Source of the DNA: JBAXXL01 sp037127915 | GTDB taxonomy: Bacteria > Bacteroidota > Ignavibacteria > Kapaibacteriales > UBA2268 | Assembly: GCA_037127915.1 (NCBI GenBank) | Contig: JBAXXL010000020.1 | Span: 8,657-72,656, forward strand | DNA length: 64,000 nt | Direction: 5' to 3' | Part shown: positions 42,834-52,082 of the stretch, in pieces | Layout: the number at the start of each line of letters is the position of its first letter | Position numbering within the stretch: position 1 is the stretch's first letter | Position numbers and translations under genes: made by a program | The notes under the pieces: generated by a model | What the model was told of the DNA's origin: nothing | The model's database searches: none | The model's input: only the letters and a program-made list of their open reading frames with translations

Positions 42834-43361
42834 AAACAATTCCACAAGTATTAACCTTAGTATAAGAGCTATACAGGTTCCGACCATGGCGCCTGCTATA
42901 ACGTCTGCCGGATAATGAACGCCGACGACAATCCGCGAAAGCGCAATCAGAGTAGCCGTCACAAAGTATACCCAAGGATTTTTCTTATAGAAGAACGATA
43001 AGACAAACGCGGCGGCGAAATTATTAGCCGCATGCGATGACGGGAAAGATTTACCCGGTCCACAACTCACCAAAAGATTAATATGTTCTAAAGTTTGGCA
43101 AGGCCGCATTCTTCCAACAAGTTCTTTAATAACATGAGATGTAATCTGATCTGACAAGAGAATAGCCACAATCAAAGTAGCAAAAACGATTCTACCACGC
43201 TTGCCATCGAAGAATAATAACCACAAAGCAGAGAAAAGATACAGAATACTCCAGTTACTGGATTCAGTAAGCAGAGTAAAAAACTTACCGGTGACAGGGT
43301 TTGCCAATGTTACATTGACAAAATAAAACAGTTGAGTGTCTAAATTTAATAAAAAATCCAT
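42804..43361 (-). CDS. PAP2-family membrane phosphatase
   Basis: 185 residues with about five or six membrane helices. The acid-phosphatase triad is complete: Lys79-ELVGRMRP, PSSH (107-110) and SRIVVGVHYPAD (142-153) with His149. Family members dephosphorylate lipid phosphates such as undecaprenyl diphosphate, phosphatidylglycerophosphate or lipid A; the substrate here cannot be told. The gene is divergent from the SIMPL-domain gene. Its last residues lie in the duplicated 44-bp block, so the original C-terminus may have been different. Confidence 0.88.
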   Translation of the reverse strand: MDFLLNLDTQLFYFVNVTLANPVTGKFFTLLTESSNWSILYLFSALWLLFFDGKRGRIVFATLIVAILLSDQITSHVIKELVGRMRPCQTLEHINLLVSCGPGKSFPSSHAANNFAAAFVLSFFYKKNPWVYFVTATLIALSRIVVGVHYPADVIAGAMVGTCIALILRLILVELFEKRLKIAIR

Positions 43362-43426
43362 TGTTATTTCAAATATTATTGTTAAATTTGTTATATAATT
43401 ACAAAAATATAAAAAAAAGGTTAATT

Positions 43427-44167
43427 ATGGCACGTTCTACGTTCACAACCGGCAATTTTCTTTTGGGAGCCGCGATAGCTTGCGGACTAATAATATCGAG
43501 TTTGCTTGTAACGGATACTATCAAATACGTTAAGCGTTCGACACAAACAATCAACGTTAAAGGCTATGCGGAAAAAACAATTAAATCAAATTTGGGTGTT
43601 TGGCAAATTGCTTTGAGTTCATTCTCAAGCGATAAATTAAGCGCATATCAAAATTTGGAAAGCGATATTAATACCACTATGGAATATTTAAAAACGAAAG
43701 GTATTAATGGGAACGACATCAGAAAAGAAGCTGTTAATGCTTTCCCGAATTTCCGACTTAATGAAAACGGTAACCAGACAAATGAATTGTTGGGCTATAC
43801 ATTAAGTATGAATTTAGTGGTAACTTCAAAAAATGTGGATTTGATTGATAAACTTTCGCGAAGTTCCACGGAATTAATCAAGAAGGGTGTTAATTTCAAT
43901 TCAATGAATCCGAGTTTTTATTATACGAAATTGGATGACCTGAAAATAAAAATGCTGATGATAGCCGCCAAAGATGCACGAATGCGCGCGGAGAAACTCG
44001 CCGAGAGCAACGATTGCAGAATTGACCGCCTAATAACAGCTCGTCAGGGAGTTTTCCAACTCACGTCGGAATATTCCTCGGAAACTTCGGATGATGGCTA
44101 CTACGACCTCGGTTCGATAAATAAGACTATCAAGGCAGTTGTTACGATGGAATATACTTTTGATTAG
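43427..44167 (+). CDS. SIMPL (DUF541) domain protein
   Basis: 246 residues from ATG 43427, which is preceded by AAAAGG; the frame opens earlier at 43361, but that part is not protein-like. An N-terminal membrane segment (GNFLLGAAIACGLIISSLLV) is followed by the SIMPL fold: TINVKGYAEKTIKSNLGVWQ, a YTLSMNLVVTSKNVDLIDKL block and AAKDARMRAEKLAES. SIMPL proteins (for example OMP26/BP26, YggE) are periplasmic oligomers linked to oxidative-stress tolerance or adhesion; the role here is unknown. It ends at a convergent terminator. Confidence 0.85.
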   Translation: MARSTFTTGNFLLGAAIACGLIISSLLVTDTIKYVKRSTQTINVKGYAEKTIKSNLGVWQIALSSFSSDKLSAYQNLESDINTTMEYLKTKGINGNDIRKEAVNAFPNFRLNENGNQTNELLGYTLSMNLVVTSKNVDLIDKLSRSSTELIKKGVNFNSMNPSFYYTKLDDLKIKMLMIAAKDARMRAEKLAESNDCRIDRLITARQGVFQLTSEYSSETSDDGYYDLGSINKTIKAVVTMEYTFD

Positions 44168-44200
44168 AAAAAAACACTCAACCCAATGCTAAAATATGTA

Positions 44201-44231
44201 GATGTGCCACACTTTGAAAGTGTGGCACATC
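44201..44231. terminator. Convergent bidirectional hairpin
   Basis: Perfect 15-bp arms GATGTGCCACACTTT / AAAGTGTGGCACATC around GA, placed between the plus-strand SIMPL gene (ends 44167) and the minus-strand 44243-44887 gene. U-runs are poor on both sides. Confidence 0.55.
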
Positions 44232-44242
44232 TTAGTTATTTG

Positions 44243-44887
44243 TTAATGTTTTTTAGAGTGCCTGTATTTCTCTTGGATTTGTTTATGCAATGGATTAACA
44301 ATTCTTTCCTCGAATAGTTTAAGTTGCTTTTTGTTTTCTGCAGAACTTAATGAAAAGTTAATTTCTTCGTCATTTTCTCGGGATTTATCCTTTGGATTAA
44401 TGATAAGGTAAAAACCAATGGCTGATTGATTCTTTCTTGGAGTTTCAACTACTACAGTATATAATACCCTTTGTTTATCAGAGTAGTAGAAAAACATTGG
44501 AGCCATATACACGTTTTTATCATATTCTGAATTACCAAAAATAGGATCATCTATCAGTGGATTCAATTCCGGATGAAGTTCTTTGAATTTCACAATTTCA
44601 GATAATAATTCTAATTTACTTACTTCAAACTTATAATATTCGATACTACTATATGAAATATGAGTAAAATTTGTTACAAATTTTACAAAAAAATATAAAA
44701 ATATTATGATTACTAAAACAAGAATTATAATTTTATATTTTTTCTTAATCATTGTTTTTGATTTTCTTGGCAAATAGATTTTACCATTTCGATATAGTTG
44801 GAATTGCTCATTCCGATTAATGTCGTCTCCGTTCAATGAAGGCGAACCTTCTTGACTATCAAAATTCTTGATTTTCGATTTTTTCAT
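44243..44887 (-). CDS. Single-pass membrane protein of unknown function
   Basis: 214 residues. One strong membrane helix (KIIILVLVIIIFLYFFVKFV, about 53-72) follows a hydrophilic N-terminus, with a 140-residue C-terminal domain containing LSEIVKFKELHPELNPLIDD and VVVETPRKNQSAIGFYLIIN. No family was recognised. The N-terminal stretch SQEGSPSLNGD is encoded by a repeat-like GAAGG-cga-ACCTTC sequence. The true start could therefore be Met46 (44752), directly before the helix. No co-directional neighbour is close enough to form an operon. Confidence 0.6.
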   Translation of the reverse strand: MKKSKIKNFDSQEGSPSLNGDDINRNEQFQLYRNGKIYLPRKSKTMIKKKYKIIILVLVIIIFLYFFVKFVTNFTHISYSSIEYYKFEVSKLELLSEIVKFKELHPELNPLIDDPIFGNSEYDKNVYMAPMFFYYSDKQRVLYTVVVETPRKNQSAIGFYLIINPKDKSRENDEEINFSLSSAENKKQLKLFEERIVNPLHKQIQEKYRHSKKH

Positions 44888-44983
44888 TCTTTATCTCACA
44901 AATTTGAGAAACTCAACAGAATTCTTATTCTAAATTAGGTAAAACATTTTTATTATCCAAATAACCATGTTTATTTCACCCTT

Positions 44984-45056
44984 TCAGGGTTTGTTAGTCG
45001 TAAAACAATTTCCTTGCTACAAAAATTGCACCCGTTCCGGGTTGAAGAGCCGATTT
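44984..45056. repeat. 73-bp tandem repeat, unit 1
   Basis: Starts TCAGGGTTTGTTAGTCGTAA and ends CGATTT; it contains the ACCCgttcCGGGT hairpin. It matches 45064-45136 with four differences, period 80 bp. Confidence 0.85.
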
Positions 45057-45063
45057 CAGCATC

Positions 45064-45136
45064 TCAGGGTTTGTTAGTCGTAAAACAATTTCCTTGCTAC
45101 AAAAATACCACCCGTTCCGGGTTAAAGAGCAGATTT
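45064..45136. repeat. 73-bp tandem repeat, unit 2
   Basis: Second unit; a partial third begins at about 45138 with ACCCTTTCAGGGTTTATTTG and then diverges. Confidence 0.85.
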
Positions 45137-45529
45137 AACCCTTTCAGGGTTTATTTGCCGCATAAAACAATCTCATTTTTCTATTCACGTTCAATCCTTT
45201 CAGGATTGGCGAAATCAATTACGAATTTCAAATTACGAATTACGAATGCGGACAGGTAACGAGGGTCCATACAAAAGAAGACACACGCAGTGCGTCTCCG
45301 CGTCTTTGCGGTGAATTCTTCTTTCTTTTTGCATCTCGACTTCGCTCGATGACCTACCTGTTCTTCCTATACCCTATACCCAAAACCCTATACCCATTTT
45401 GGAGGATGGATTACCGATTCGCGGAAAAGAAGACGTAGTATAAATGTATCAAGGAGATTCCGGCTCGGAGGCCGGAATGACGGATTTTTTTTGGGAGATT
45501 TCGGCTCGGAGGCTGGAATGACGAAAGGA

Positions 45530-47194
45530 TTATTTAGCAATCAACTTCACGTTATCTGTGTTCCACCCTTTTTTAACAACAATGGGTTCCTTCAGATAAT
45601 AACTTATTTCGGAAGGTTCGTAAGGCCAAGGTCTGCCGTTATCTATTTTTTGATTGCCATTGGTGTCGAAGAATACGATTGCTGTATAGGATTCCGGGAT
45701 GACATTATCTATTTTCCAGTTACCTAATGAATCCGGCTTAATAGTGTATTCTTTTGTTTTAGTACTGAGTTTGATAATCCAATTGCCGAATTTGTAATTA
45801 TTAGTTTGAAGTGTACCGCTGACAGTTGAATAATCGGCTGGGTTAATAGTTTTGATAATAAATGTTTGCGCACTATCTTTCCCATAAGAGCCGTCAACTG
45901 ACAATATCTTTTTCGGATTAAATTTGATAAAATACTCTGATGCTTGCTTTAAATCAATTGGAATGATTTTAATAATGTTCGGGTATTCAGCTGTAGCTAA
46001 TTTGTAGCTCTGCATAACTGAATCTTTCGCTGAATAAATAGATAACGAATTGCTAATTGAATCGACTATAATTGGGTAATTGAATTCAAATGTTAATGTA
46101 TCGTTTGGATTAATTACGTTGGCGGGTTCCGCTTGAGCGAATTTCTCAAGTTTTGGAACTAAAGCCATTTTTGGGGATATAGCTGTAAAATTTACTTTCC
46201 TTGTAGAATCGTTAATGAAATTTCCAGCTGAATCAATTAATACATTGCTGAAAATCGCCTGCCACATTTCATTAGTATCGAGAGCGGATTTAGTATAAAT
46301 ATAAAATTCATCAGGATTTTTCGGCGAATTAAAAAGGACAAAGTCTTTGTATTGCTTTGTTTTTTGCAAGTTTTCTATTGTAACAAGGTCTTGTTTGAAC
46401 AGTCCTTTGGCAAACTTTTCCGATAATTGGATTTTATAAAGATTATTGCTCTGGGGTTCGAATGAACTTATGCTTGGGCGAATAACATCAAATACACCTC
46501 CCATTCTCAAAACTGCGGTTGGTGCTTTTGCATTTTCTACTTTGTAATCTCTGCTCGCAGTTGAAAAACCGTCAGTATTAATATCATATATTCCATCTTT
46601 GAATTTGTCATCAATTGCGAATAAGCGATATTCTCCGTCTTTCAACGCATTAACAGTAAAATCTCCGCTTGAGCCGAGAGGGATTATGTAATCGGGTTTT
46701 GTATGAGTAATATTCAATGTATCGGCTTTTATGCCGGTAAGTTTATAAGCAAAAACATAAGAAGTAGTTGTCGGCATATAGACATTGCCGGTGATTTTGC
46801 CGGTATCAATTTTTGTTCCGCGCGAAAAAATAATAGCATAAGCCGCTTTGGGCTTATTGCCGACCATATCGGTATATTCAGTTCCCAATGTTAATGTGTA
46901 TGTGATAGCCGGATTAAGTTCGTCTTTCAAATACAAAAATAATTTTTTCCTTTTCCATTTTGAGTCGAATTCAATTTTTGGAGTAATATAGATATTTTGA
47001 ATAACAGTCTGTTTATTTGTATATTCACTAAAATTAATTTGGAGTTTATTATCTTTAAATTCGGTAGTCTGGTTGACCGGATAAGATGATACGACGGTAG
47101 GAGGCTGAGTATCTTTTGGTCCGCCGGATGGATTGTCGATAACAGCACATGATGTAATTGCGCAAATGATCAGGAAATAAACAAATTTCTTCAT
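45530..47194 (-). CDS. Lipoprotein with bacterial Ig-like (Big_5) domain
   Basis: 554 residues from ATG 47194; the frame also opens at a TTG five codons earlier. The lipoprotein signal is MKKFVYFLIICAITSC. Directly after it comes the typical NPSGGPKDTQPPTVVSSYPV opening of the Ig-like domain (to about 125) found in Bacteroidota lipoproteins, with LQINFSEY and YTLTLGTEYTDMVGNKPKAA. Further beta-rich domains follow, and a C-terminal carboxypeptidase-regulatory-like module (GTLQTNNYKFGNWIIKL through YTAIVFFDTNGNQKIDNG). Probably exposed in the periplasm or on the surface; function unknown. It lies just downstream of the tRNA terminator. Confidence 0.82.
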   Translation of the reverse strand: MKKFVYFLIICAITSCAVIDNPSGGPKDTQPPTVVSSYPVNQTTEFKDNKLQINFSEYTNKQTVIQNIYITPKIEFDSKWKRKKLFLYLKDELNPAITYTLTLGTEYTDMVGNKPKAAYAIIFSRGTKIDTGKITGNVYMPTTTSYVFAYKLTGIKADTLNITHTKPDYIIPLGSSGDFTVNALKDGEYRLFAIDDKFKDGIYDINTDGFSTASRDYKVENAKAPTAVLRMGGVFDVIRPSISSFEPQSNNLYKIQLSEKFAKGLFKQDLVTIENLQKTKQYKDFVLFNSPKNPDEFYIYTKSALDTNEMWQAIFSNVLIDSAGNFINDSTRKVNFTAISPKMALVPKLEKFAQAEPANVINPNDTLTFEFNYPIIVDSISNSLSIYSAKDSVMQSYKLATAEYPNIIKIIPIDLKQASEYFIKFNPKKILSVDGSYGKDSAQTFIIKTINPADYSTVSGTLQTNNYKFGNWIIKLSTKTKEYTIKPDSLGNWKIDNVIPESYTAIVFFDTNGNQKIDNGRPWPYEPSEISYYLKEPIVVKKGWNTDNVKLIAK

Positions 47195-47212
47195 TTTTCT
47201 ACGAATCAATAT

Positions 47213-47240
47213 AATAAAAAGGCCGCTTACGTAAGCGGCC
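47213..47240 (-). terminator. Terminator of the tRNA gene
   Basis: The perfect 20-bp palindrome GGCCGCTTACGTAAGCGGCC (47221-47240) is followed on the minus strand by TTTTTATTAT. It starts 13 nt downstream of the tRNA 3' end. Confidence 0.9.
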
Positions 47241-47252
47241 GGTTATTTTTTG

Positions 47253-47325
<73 letters not shown>

Positions 47326-47426
47326 AAATTATAATTCAAAATTACGAAATTTTTAGCAAATAAACAAATTTTCGGAATAAATTTCTTATTTTTGCTTGAA
47401 CAATATTTGGCAATAGAGGTGAATAT

Positions 47427-49631
47427 ATGAAGATTTCGTTACGAAAAGGTATTCTTTCCTTATCAATCATATCGACAGTACTAACTGCCGCTATAATTAT
47501 ACTACTCACAATGTTTTTTCAAAGCAGAATAATTAATTTGGCTGAAAGTGAAGTAGATAAATTGACAAAGAAAAGCATCAAGCAATTAAGTTGTGATTTA
47601 TATGATATGTGCGCTTCTATTGATGAAGCTTCATCTTTAAAACTCAATTCAGCATTAAGATTATATCAGGATAAAGTCAGTAAATTAGGAGCGTATTCTA
47701 TCAATCCTAATTTAACAAATACTGTTAATGCGAGGGACCATTTCGGCGAAGAAATGGGGACAAAAGCAATTCCATCTCTGACGCTGAATGGAGTTCCATT
47801 TACTCCGCTAACCGCGATGAGCCAAAAAACAGGTTTAGTGGATGATCTGCAATCAATCTTTCCGACTACTAAATTTTCTGTTTATGAAAGATTGAATTCA
47901 GATGGAGATATGATTTGCGTTAGCTCAAATTTAGAGCATAAAAAAGGTGAGCGTGCTGTAGGAACTATGATTACAGCAATTAAAAAAAGCGGCAAAGCAA
48001 GTAAAATAATTATAAATATCTTAGCAAAAAAGGAATATCATAATGTCTCGAGTTTCTTCAATGAAATGTACATTTCATTATATGTTCCAATAAAGAACTA
48101 TAATGGCGATGTAATCGGTATGCTTCATATCGGCGATCCACTAAAGTCATATACAAGACTTCAGAATATGATTGATGATATTACGGTCGGTGAAACCGGA
48201 TATGCTATTTTGATAAGCGGTGACCCATTTACACCCGGCTTGGGTGTTGTATCGAAAGGTGGAAAAGCAAATGGCAAAAACCTCTGGAGTGTTCGTAATT
48301 CGCAGGGTGTTTATCCCGTTCGAAATGGAATAAAAAATTCGAGAGCATTAGCCCAAACTTCTGAGGATAGTGTTTATATAGAGAAATATAATTGGGTTGA
48401 CCCATCAGGTAAGGAATATCAAAAGGCGGCTTATAATATATACTATACACCTTGGGAAGTGATGAGTTCAGTGACATTCTATGAATATGAAATGAAGCAG
48501 GCAAAAGAATTGATAATAGGGCAATTCAATAATCTAACATATTGGTCGTTAGGAGTTTCACTGGTTTTAGTTCTTGTTTTAGTATTTCTTGCTATTATTT
48601 TTACAAGGACTTTAGTAAAGCCAATTAACCATATAAAAGATTTAGCTATTATGATGGCGGATGGAAACATAGCCGAAGTCAATCTCCAACTCAAGGAAAT
48701 TGAGCACGATGAATCGAAAATTGACTACCGGAACGAAATTCAGACTTTGGAATTTTCGTTCAGCAAAATGATAAACAATCTTAGTAAATTAATATATCAA
48801 GTTCATAAAAGCGGGATTGAGGTTAGCAGTTCTACTGCTCAAATCTCAGCCTCGGCTCGTGAATTGGAAGCGGCTGTAGCAGAAAATGCGGCGTCGACAA
48901 AAGAAGTTTCAGCAACGAGTAAGGTGATTGCCGATTCGAGTGAGAAATTGGCTCAACGGGCGGAAGGAATTTCGGATGAGATTTCCGGTACTGTTGAATT
49001 AGCGCGCGGAGGGCAGGACAATTTGCAATTGATGAACAATGCTATGACTTCGATCGTTAGAGCGGCAGGTTCAATCTCAACAAATCTAAATAATATAAAT
49101 AAAAAAGCAAATGATATATCGGGTATAATTAAAACTATAGATAAAATTTCGGATAATACTACTTTGCTATCACTTAATGCGGCGATTCAAGCTGAAAAAG
49201 CCGGTGACCAAGGTAAAGGATTTTCGGTAATTGCCCGTAAGATAAATGAATTGGCAGACCAAACCAATATAGCAACCAAGGATATCGAATTTATGGTTAA
49301 GCAGATGCAAAGTTCTGTTGCCGCAGGTGTGATGGAAATGGATAAATTTGGTAAAGAAGTGCAGAAAAATAGCGACGATATTTTCAATTTAGGGAATCAC
49401 TTAGCTGAAATAATCAATAGAATTGGCGGGATATTACCGATAATTGTCGATCTGAAAGAGAATATGCACTATCAAGCTAATGATGCTAACCAGATAAGCG
49501 AAGCTATTGAACAGCTCGATACTGCATCAAGGCAGACGAAGGAAGCACTACAGGAATTCAATAAAGTTGCTGAAAAGTTAAATCAATCAGCACAAGGTTT
49601 GCATAAAGAAGTTTCGGTATTTAAAGTTTAG
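47427..49631 (+). CDS. Methyl-accepting chemotaxis protein (WspA-like position)
   Basis: 734 residues. Membrane helix 1 (about 10-32) is followed by a periplasmic double-Cache-like sensor (about 40-365; FSVYERLNSDGDMICVSSNL, ISLYVPIKNYNGDVIGMLHI and GETGYAILISGDPFTPG). Membrane helix 2 (about 373-393), HAMP (RTLVKPINHIKDLAIMMADG) and the cytoplasmic coiled coil follow. The signalling tip is KISDNTTLLSLNAAIQAEKA then GDQGKGFSVIARKINELADQ, where CheA and CheW bind. It is the first gene of a seven-gene chemosensory operon; AGAGGTG precedes the start and a TATTTTTG box lies at 47387-47394. The ligand is unknown. Confidence 0.92.
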   Translation: MKISLRKGILSLSIISTVLTAAIIILLTMFFQSRIINLAESEVDKLTKKSIKQLSCDLYDMCASIDEASSLKLNSALRLYQDKVSKLGAYSINPNLTNTVNARDHFGEEMGTKAIPSLTLNGVPFTPLTAMSQKTGLVDDLQSIFPTTKFSVYERLNSDGDMICVSSNLEHKKGERAVGTMITAIKKSGKASKIIINILAKKEYHNVSSFFNEMYISLYVPIKNYNGDVIGMLHIGDPLKSYTRLQNMIDDITVGETGYAILISGDPFTPGLGVVSKGGKANGKNLWSVRNSQGVYPVRNGIKNSRALAQTSEDSVYIEKYNWVDPSGKEYQKAAYNIYYTPWEVMSSVTFYEYEMKQAKELIIGQFNNLTYWSLGVSLVLVLVLVFLAIIFTRTLVKPINHIKDLAIMMADGNIAEVNLQLKEIEHDESKIDYRNEIQTLEFSFSKMINNLSKLIYQVHKSGIEVSSSTAQISASARELEAAVAENAASTKEVSATSKVIADSSEKLAQRAEGISDEISGTVELARGGQDNLQLMNNAMTSIVRAAGSISTNLNNINKKANDISGIIKTIDKISDNTTLLSLNAAIQAEKAGDQGKGFSVIARKINELADQTNIATKDIEFMVKQMQSSVAAGVMEMDKFGKEVQKNSDDIFNLGNHLAEIINRIGGILPIIVDLKENMHYQANDANQISEAIEQLDTASRQTKEALQEFNKVAEKLNQSAQGLHKEVSVFKV

Positions 49632-49660
49632 TCAATTTCTATAAAAATTTGGTTTTGCTA

Positions 49661-50131
49661 ATGTTAGTAGTATTATTCGATATAGATGGTCAGAAATTCG
49701 GTATTGACTCCCAATATATAAAGGAGGTTATTCCGTATGTACAATCTAATCCGGTGCTTTATGCACCGCCTTATATTATTGGTGAAATAATATATCAAGA
49801 AGAAGCCATTCCATTAATAGATTTGAATATGCTTTTTTCCGGCAACCCTGCTGATGAATACTTTAGCTCTAGAATAGCAATTCTAAGATTGTTACATGAG
49901 CCGCAAGGTTTGAAAATAGCCCTATTAGCAAATAAAATGACTAAGACTGTAAATTGTGAGGATAATGAATTTGTTCATAATAATCTTGGTTCATATGAGG
50001 ATTCTCTGTTCATAAATGTATTTAGAAAAGATGGGCTAAGAATTCAGATGACGGAAGTTGAAAAATTACTGCATAAAAAAGACTATATTGAATTACTGAA
50101 TAAAATTTATGAAAATAAACCGGTTGCCTAG
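49661..50131 (+). CDS. CheW-family adaptor, first (WspB-like)
   Basis: 156 residues from ATG 49661 (an earlier in-frame TTG at 49649 gives four extra residues and no better ribosome binding site). A single CheW domain: VVLFDIDGQKFGIDSQYIKE, VQSNPVLYAPPYIIGEIIYQ and AIPLIDLNMLF. It would bridge the receptor and the kinase. Its stop is directly followed by the CheR start with no spacer. Confidence 0.85.
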   Translation: MLVVLFDIDGQKFGIDSQYIKEVIPYVQSNPVLYAPPYIIGEIIYQEEAIPLIDLNMLFSGNPADEYFSSRIAILRLLHEPQGLKIALLANKMTKTVNCEDNEFVHNNLGSYEDSLFINVFRKDGLRIQMTEVEKLLHKKDYIELLNKIYENKPVA

Positions 50132-51346
50132 ATGCCATACAATTATGAAGAAATCAAAGAATTAACCGCAAAGAACTTTGGAATTTCCACGAGTTCTTTG
50201 GGGGAATCTTTTGTAAAGGATTCTTTGGATAAATATTTAAGTAAGATTGATGAGCAAGACTCAACCGGAAAAATCACTACTTCGGAAAAGTTTTTGGACG
50301 ATTTCTTCGAATATATCAAAGTTCCTGAAACTTGGTTTTTCAGACAGCCGGAATCATTCGAATGTTTAAAAACTACTGTGCTGAAGAAGCTTCAGACCAA
50401 AGACGATAAAATCCGCATTCTCTCGATTCCTTGCTCTACCGGCGAAGAGCCGTATTCTATAGCGATGACTTTGGAATCAGCAGGAATAAACAAAGAGCGC
50501 TATACATTGGATGCCGCGGAGTTATCGGCAGTATCAATACTCAAAGCAAAAGAAGCTGTTTATGGTAAAAATTCATTCCGCCAAACACTTTCGAAGTCTG
50601 ACCACGAGTTTTTCCAAAAAGAAGGACAATTGAATCGTGTTCGCGAGGACATTCGTGCGATTCCGAATTTTATTATCGGAAATTTACTACAGGCCAATTT
50701 TTTGAAAGGTGTAGAGAAGTACGATATAATTTTCTGCCGCAATTTGTTGATTTATTTCACCGATTCAGCGCGTAAAGCCGCAATTAATAAAATCAAAGAA
50801 TTACTTGTGGACGATGGATTAGTTTTTACCGGATATTCAGAATTTGTATTCTTTTTACAAAATGGCTTTCACGATTTGGAGCAGAAATTGAGTTTTGCTT
50901 GTCATTTGGAAGATATAAAGAGGAAACCTGAAATTATCCCTCCTAAGAAAAAACCTAACTTTCAGAAGCCAATCTTAAGACCAACTGAACAAAGTAAAAT
51001 CAAAAAAACTGAAGTTTTACCAAAGGAAGACGGCGCAGATAAATCTTGGGAATTGGAGTTTTTGGCAAATGCCGGTGATTTGGAGGAAGCTAAGATATTG
51101 GCACAAAAAGTAATAGATGGTGATTCCGCAAATTCAAGAGAGTTGACAATTTGCGGAGCGGTTTTTTCAGCTTGCAATATGAATCCTGAAGCAATTACTT
51201 GCTTAGAACGCGCAATATACCTAAACCCCAACGAAGATGATGCTTTAATTCACCTTGCTTTGATATATGAGGATGCAGGTAAAAAGGAGCAAGCGGAATT
51301 ACTAAAAAAGAGGATTCGGAAAATAAATGCAAAGGAGGCTCTGTAA
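50132..51346 (+). CDS. CheR methyltransferase with C-terminal TPR (WspC-like)
   Basis: 404 residues. CheR transfers methyl groups from S-adenosylmethionine to receptor glutamates. The SAM-binding signature is ILSIPCSTGEEPYSIAMTLE (about 95-114), with FIIGNLLQANF and YDIIFCRNLLIYF marking the rest of the fold. A Pro/Lys-rich linker (about 275-310) leads to TPR-like helices (ELTICGAVFSACNMNPEAIT, LERAIYLNPNEDDALIHLAL). CheR fused to TPR is the WspC architecture. The 3' end overlaps a frame of the next gene, whose own start is at 51351. Confidence 0.92.
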   Translation: MPYNYEEIKELTAKNFGISTSSLGESFVKDSLDKYLSKIDEQDSTGKITTSEKFLDDFFEYIKVPETWFFRQPESFECLKTTVLKKLQTKDDKIRILSIPCSTGEEPYSIAMTLESAGINKERYTLDAAELSAVSILKAKEAVYGKNSFRQTLSKSDHEFFQKEGQLNRVREDIRAIPNFIIGNLLQANFLKGVEKYDIIFCRNLLIYFTDSARKAAINKIKELLVDDGLVFTGYSEFVFFLQNGFHDLEQKLSFACHLEDIKRKPEIIPPKKKPNFQKPILRPTEQSKIKKTEVLPKEDGADKSWELEFLANAGDLEEAKILAQKVIDGDSANSRELTICGAVFSACNMNPEAITCLERAIYLNPNEDDALIHLALIYEDAGKKEQAELLKKRIRKINAKEAL

Positions 51347-51350
51347 GCAA

Positions 51351-52082
51351 ATGGAAGAAACATATTTAAATAGCCACAAAGAACTTTTGGATAGAGAATT
51401 TACACCCGAATTACAGGAAATTTGGAGTGCGGAAGTTGCCGAAAAAGTTACCAATATTGAATTGAAAACCCTATCCTTTGTTGTGTTTAAACTTGGAGGT
51501 GAATGGTTCGGTTTAGATGTGGATTGCTTTAGAGATGTAGTTTCACCTCGCTTGGTCCATAGCATTCCAGGACGAAAAACCGAATTTTTAGAAGGGGTGG
51601 TAAATATAGAGGGTGAATTGATGATGAAGGTGAACCCAAATAGTATATTGGGTTTGACGCAGAATCCCGAATCCGCAAAGATTGGAAAATTTATGTTATT
51701 AGAGCACGAAGGTGATAGCTTTGTTATTAAAGCCGATGAGTTTGCCGGAGTGGAAAAATTAAGTAGTAATCAGATTGTAAAAGCACCGGCATTGAATAAT
51801 ATTGAGTTTCACCAAGCGATTTCAGAACTAACCAAAACGCATATTGAATACACCGATATTCACGAGCAATTTGCTGTAAATAAAAGTGCTGAGAGTGAAG
51901 AAACAAATGCTGAAGTAGAAAAAAACACAGTGATATTGGGAATATATAAAAGACAGCAAAATCTTCAAAATAAGCTGACAATTGAAGAAACGGATGCTGA
52001 TCTTACAGTTAGTGAAATGACAATCGGTATAATTTGGGAACGAAGATTTTTTGAATTGTTAAAATCAAATTTTAAATGGTAA
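51351..52082 (+). CDS. CheW-family adaptor, second (WspD-like)
   Basis: 243 residues from ATG 51351. A short N-terminal helix (LLDREFTPELQEIWSAEVAE) precedes the CheW domain (LSFVVFKLGGEWFGLDVDCF, VSPRLVHSIPGRKTEFLEGV, NIEGELMMKVNP). The WspD family has the same N-terminal LDR...W element and HxIPxR block. The C-terminus has a further Glu-rich stretch. A second CheW between CheR and CheA is a hallmark of Wsp-type operons. Confidence 0.85.
   Translation: MEETYLNSHKELLDREFTPELQEIWSAEVAEKVTNIELKTLSFVVFKLGGEWFGLDVDCFRDVVSPRLVHSIPGRKTEFLEGVVNIEGELMMKVNPNSILGLTQNPESAKIGKFMLLEHEGDSFVIKADEFAGVEKLSSNQIVKAPALNNIEFHQAISELTKTHIEYTDIHEQFAVNKSAESEETNAEVEKNTVILGIYKRQQNLQNKLTIEETDADLTVSEMTIGIIWERRFFELLKSNFKW

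Larger units (their letters stand above)
44888..45529. repeat. Repeat-rich gene-free gap
   Basis: 642 bases without a credible gene. It holds the 73-bp tandem repeat (next entries), small hairpins of the form ACCCTttcAGGGT, ACCCgttcCGGGT and AATCCtttcAGGATT (45188-45201), an ATTACGAATT string near 45220-45247, and two copies of a TTCCGGctcggagGCCGGAA-type palindrome (about 45455-45476 and 45499-45520). All look like non-coding dispersed repeats. Confidence 0.6.

Noticed and set aside
44984..45202. Possible CRISPR array
   Set aside because: Only two long units with a 7-bp gap and a decayed third; unit length and spacing do not fit repeats and spacers, and no cas gene is present.
45014..45259. 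81-codon plus-strand open frame in the repeat gap
   Set aside because: It reads through the 73-bp tandem repeats, with no start context and no recognisable protein.
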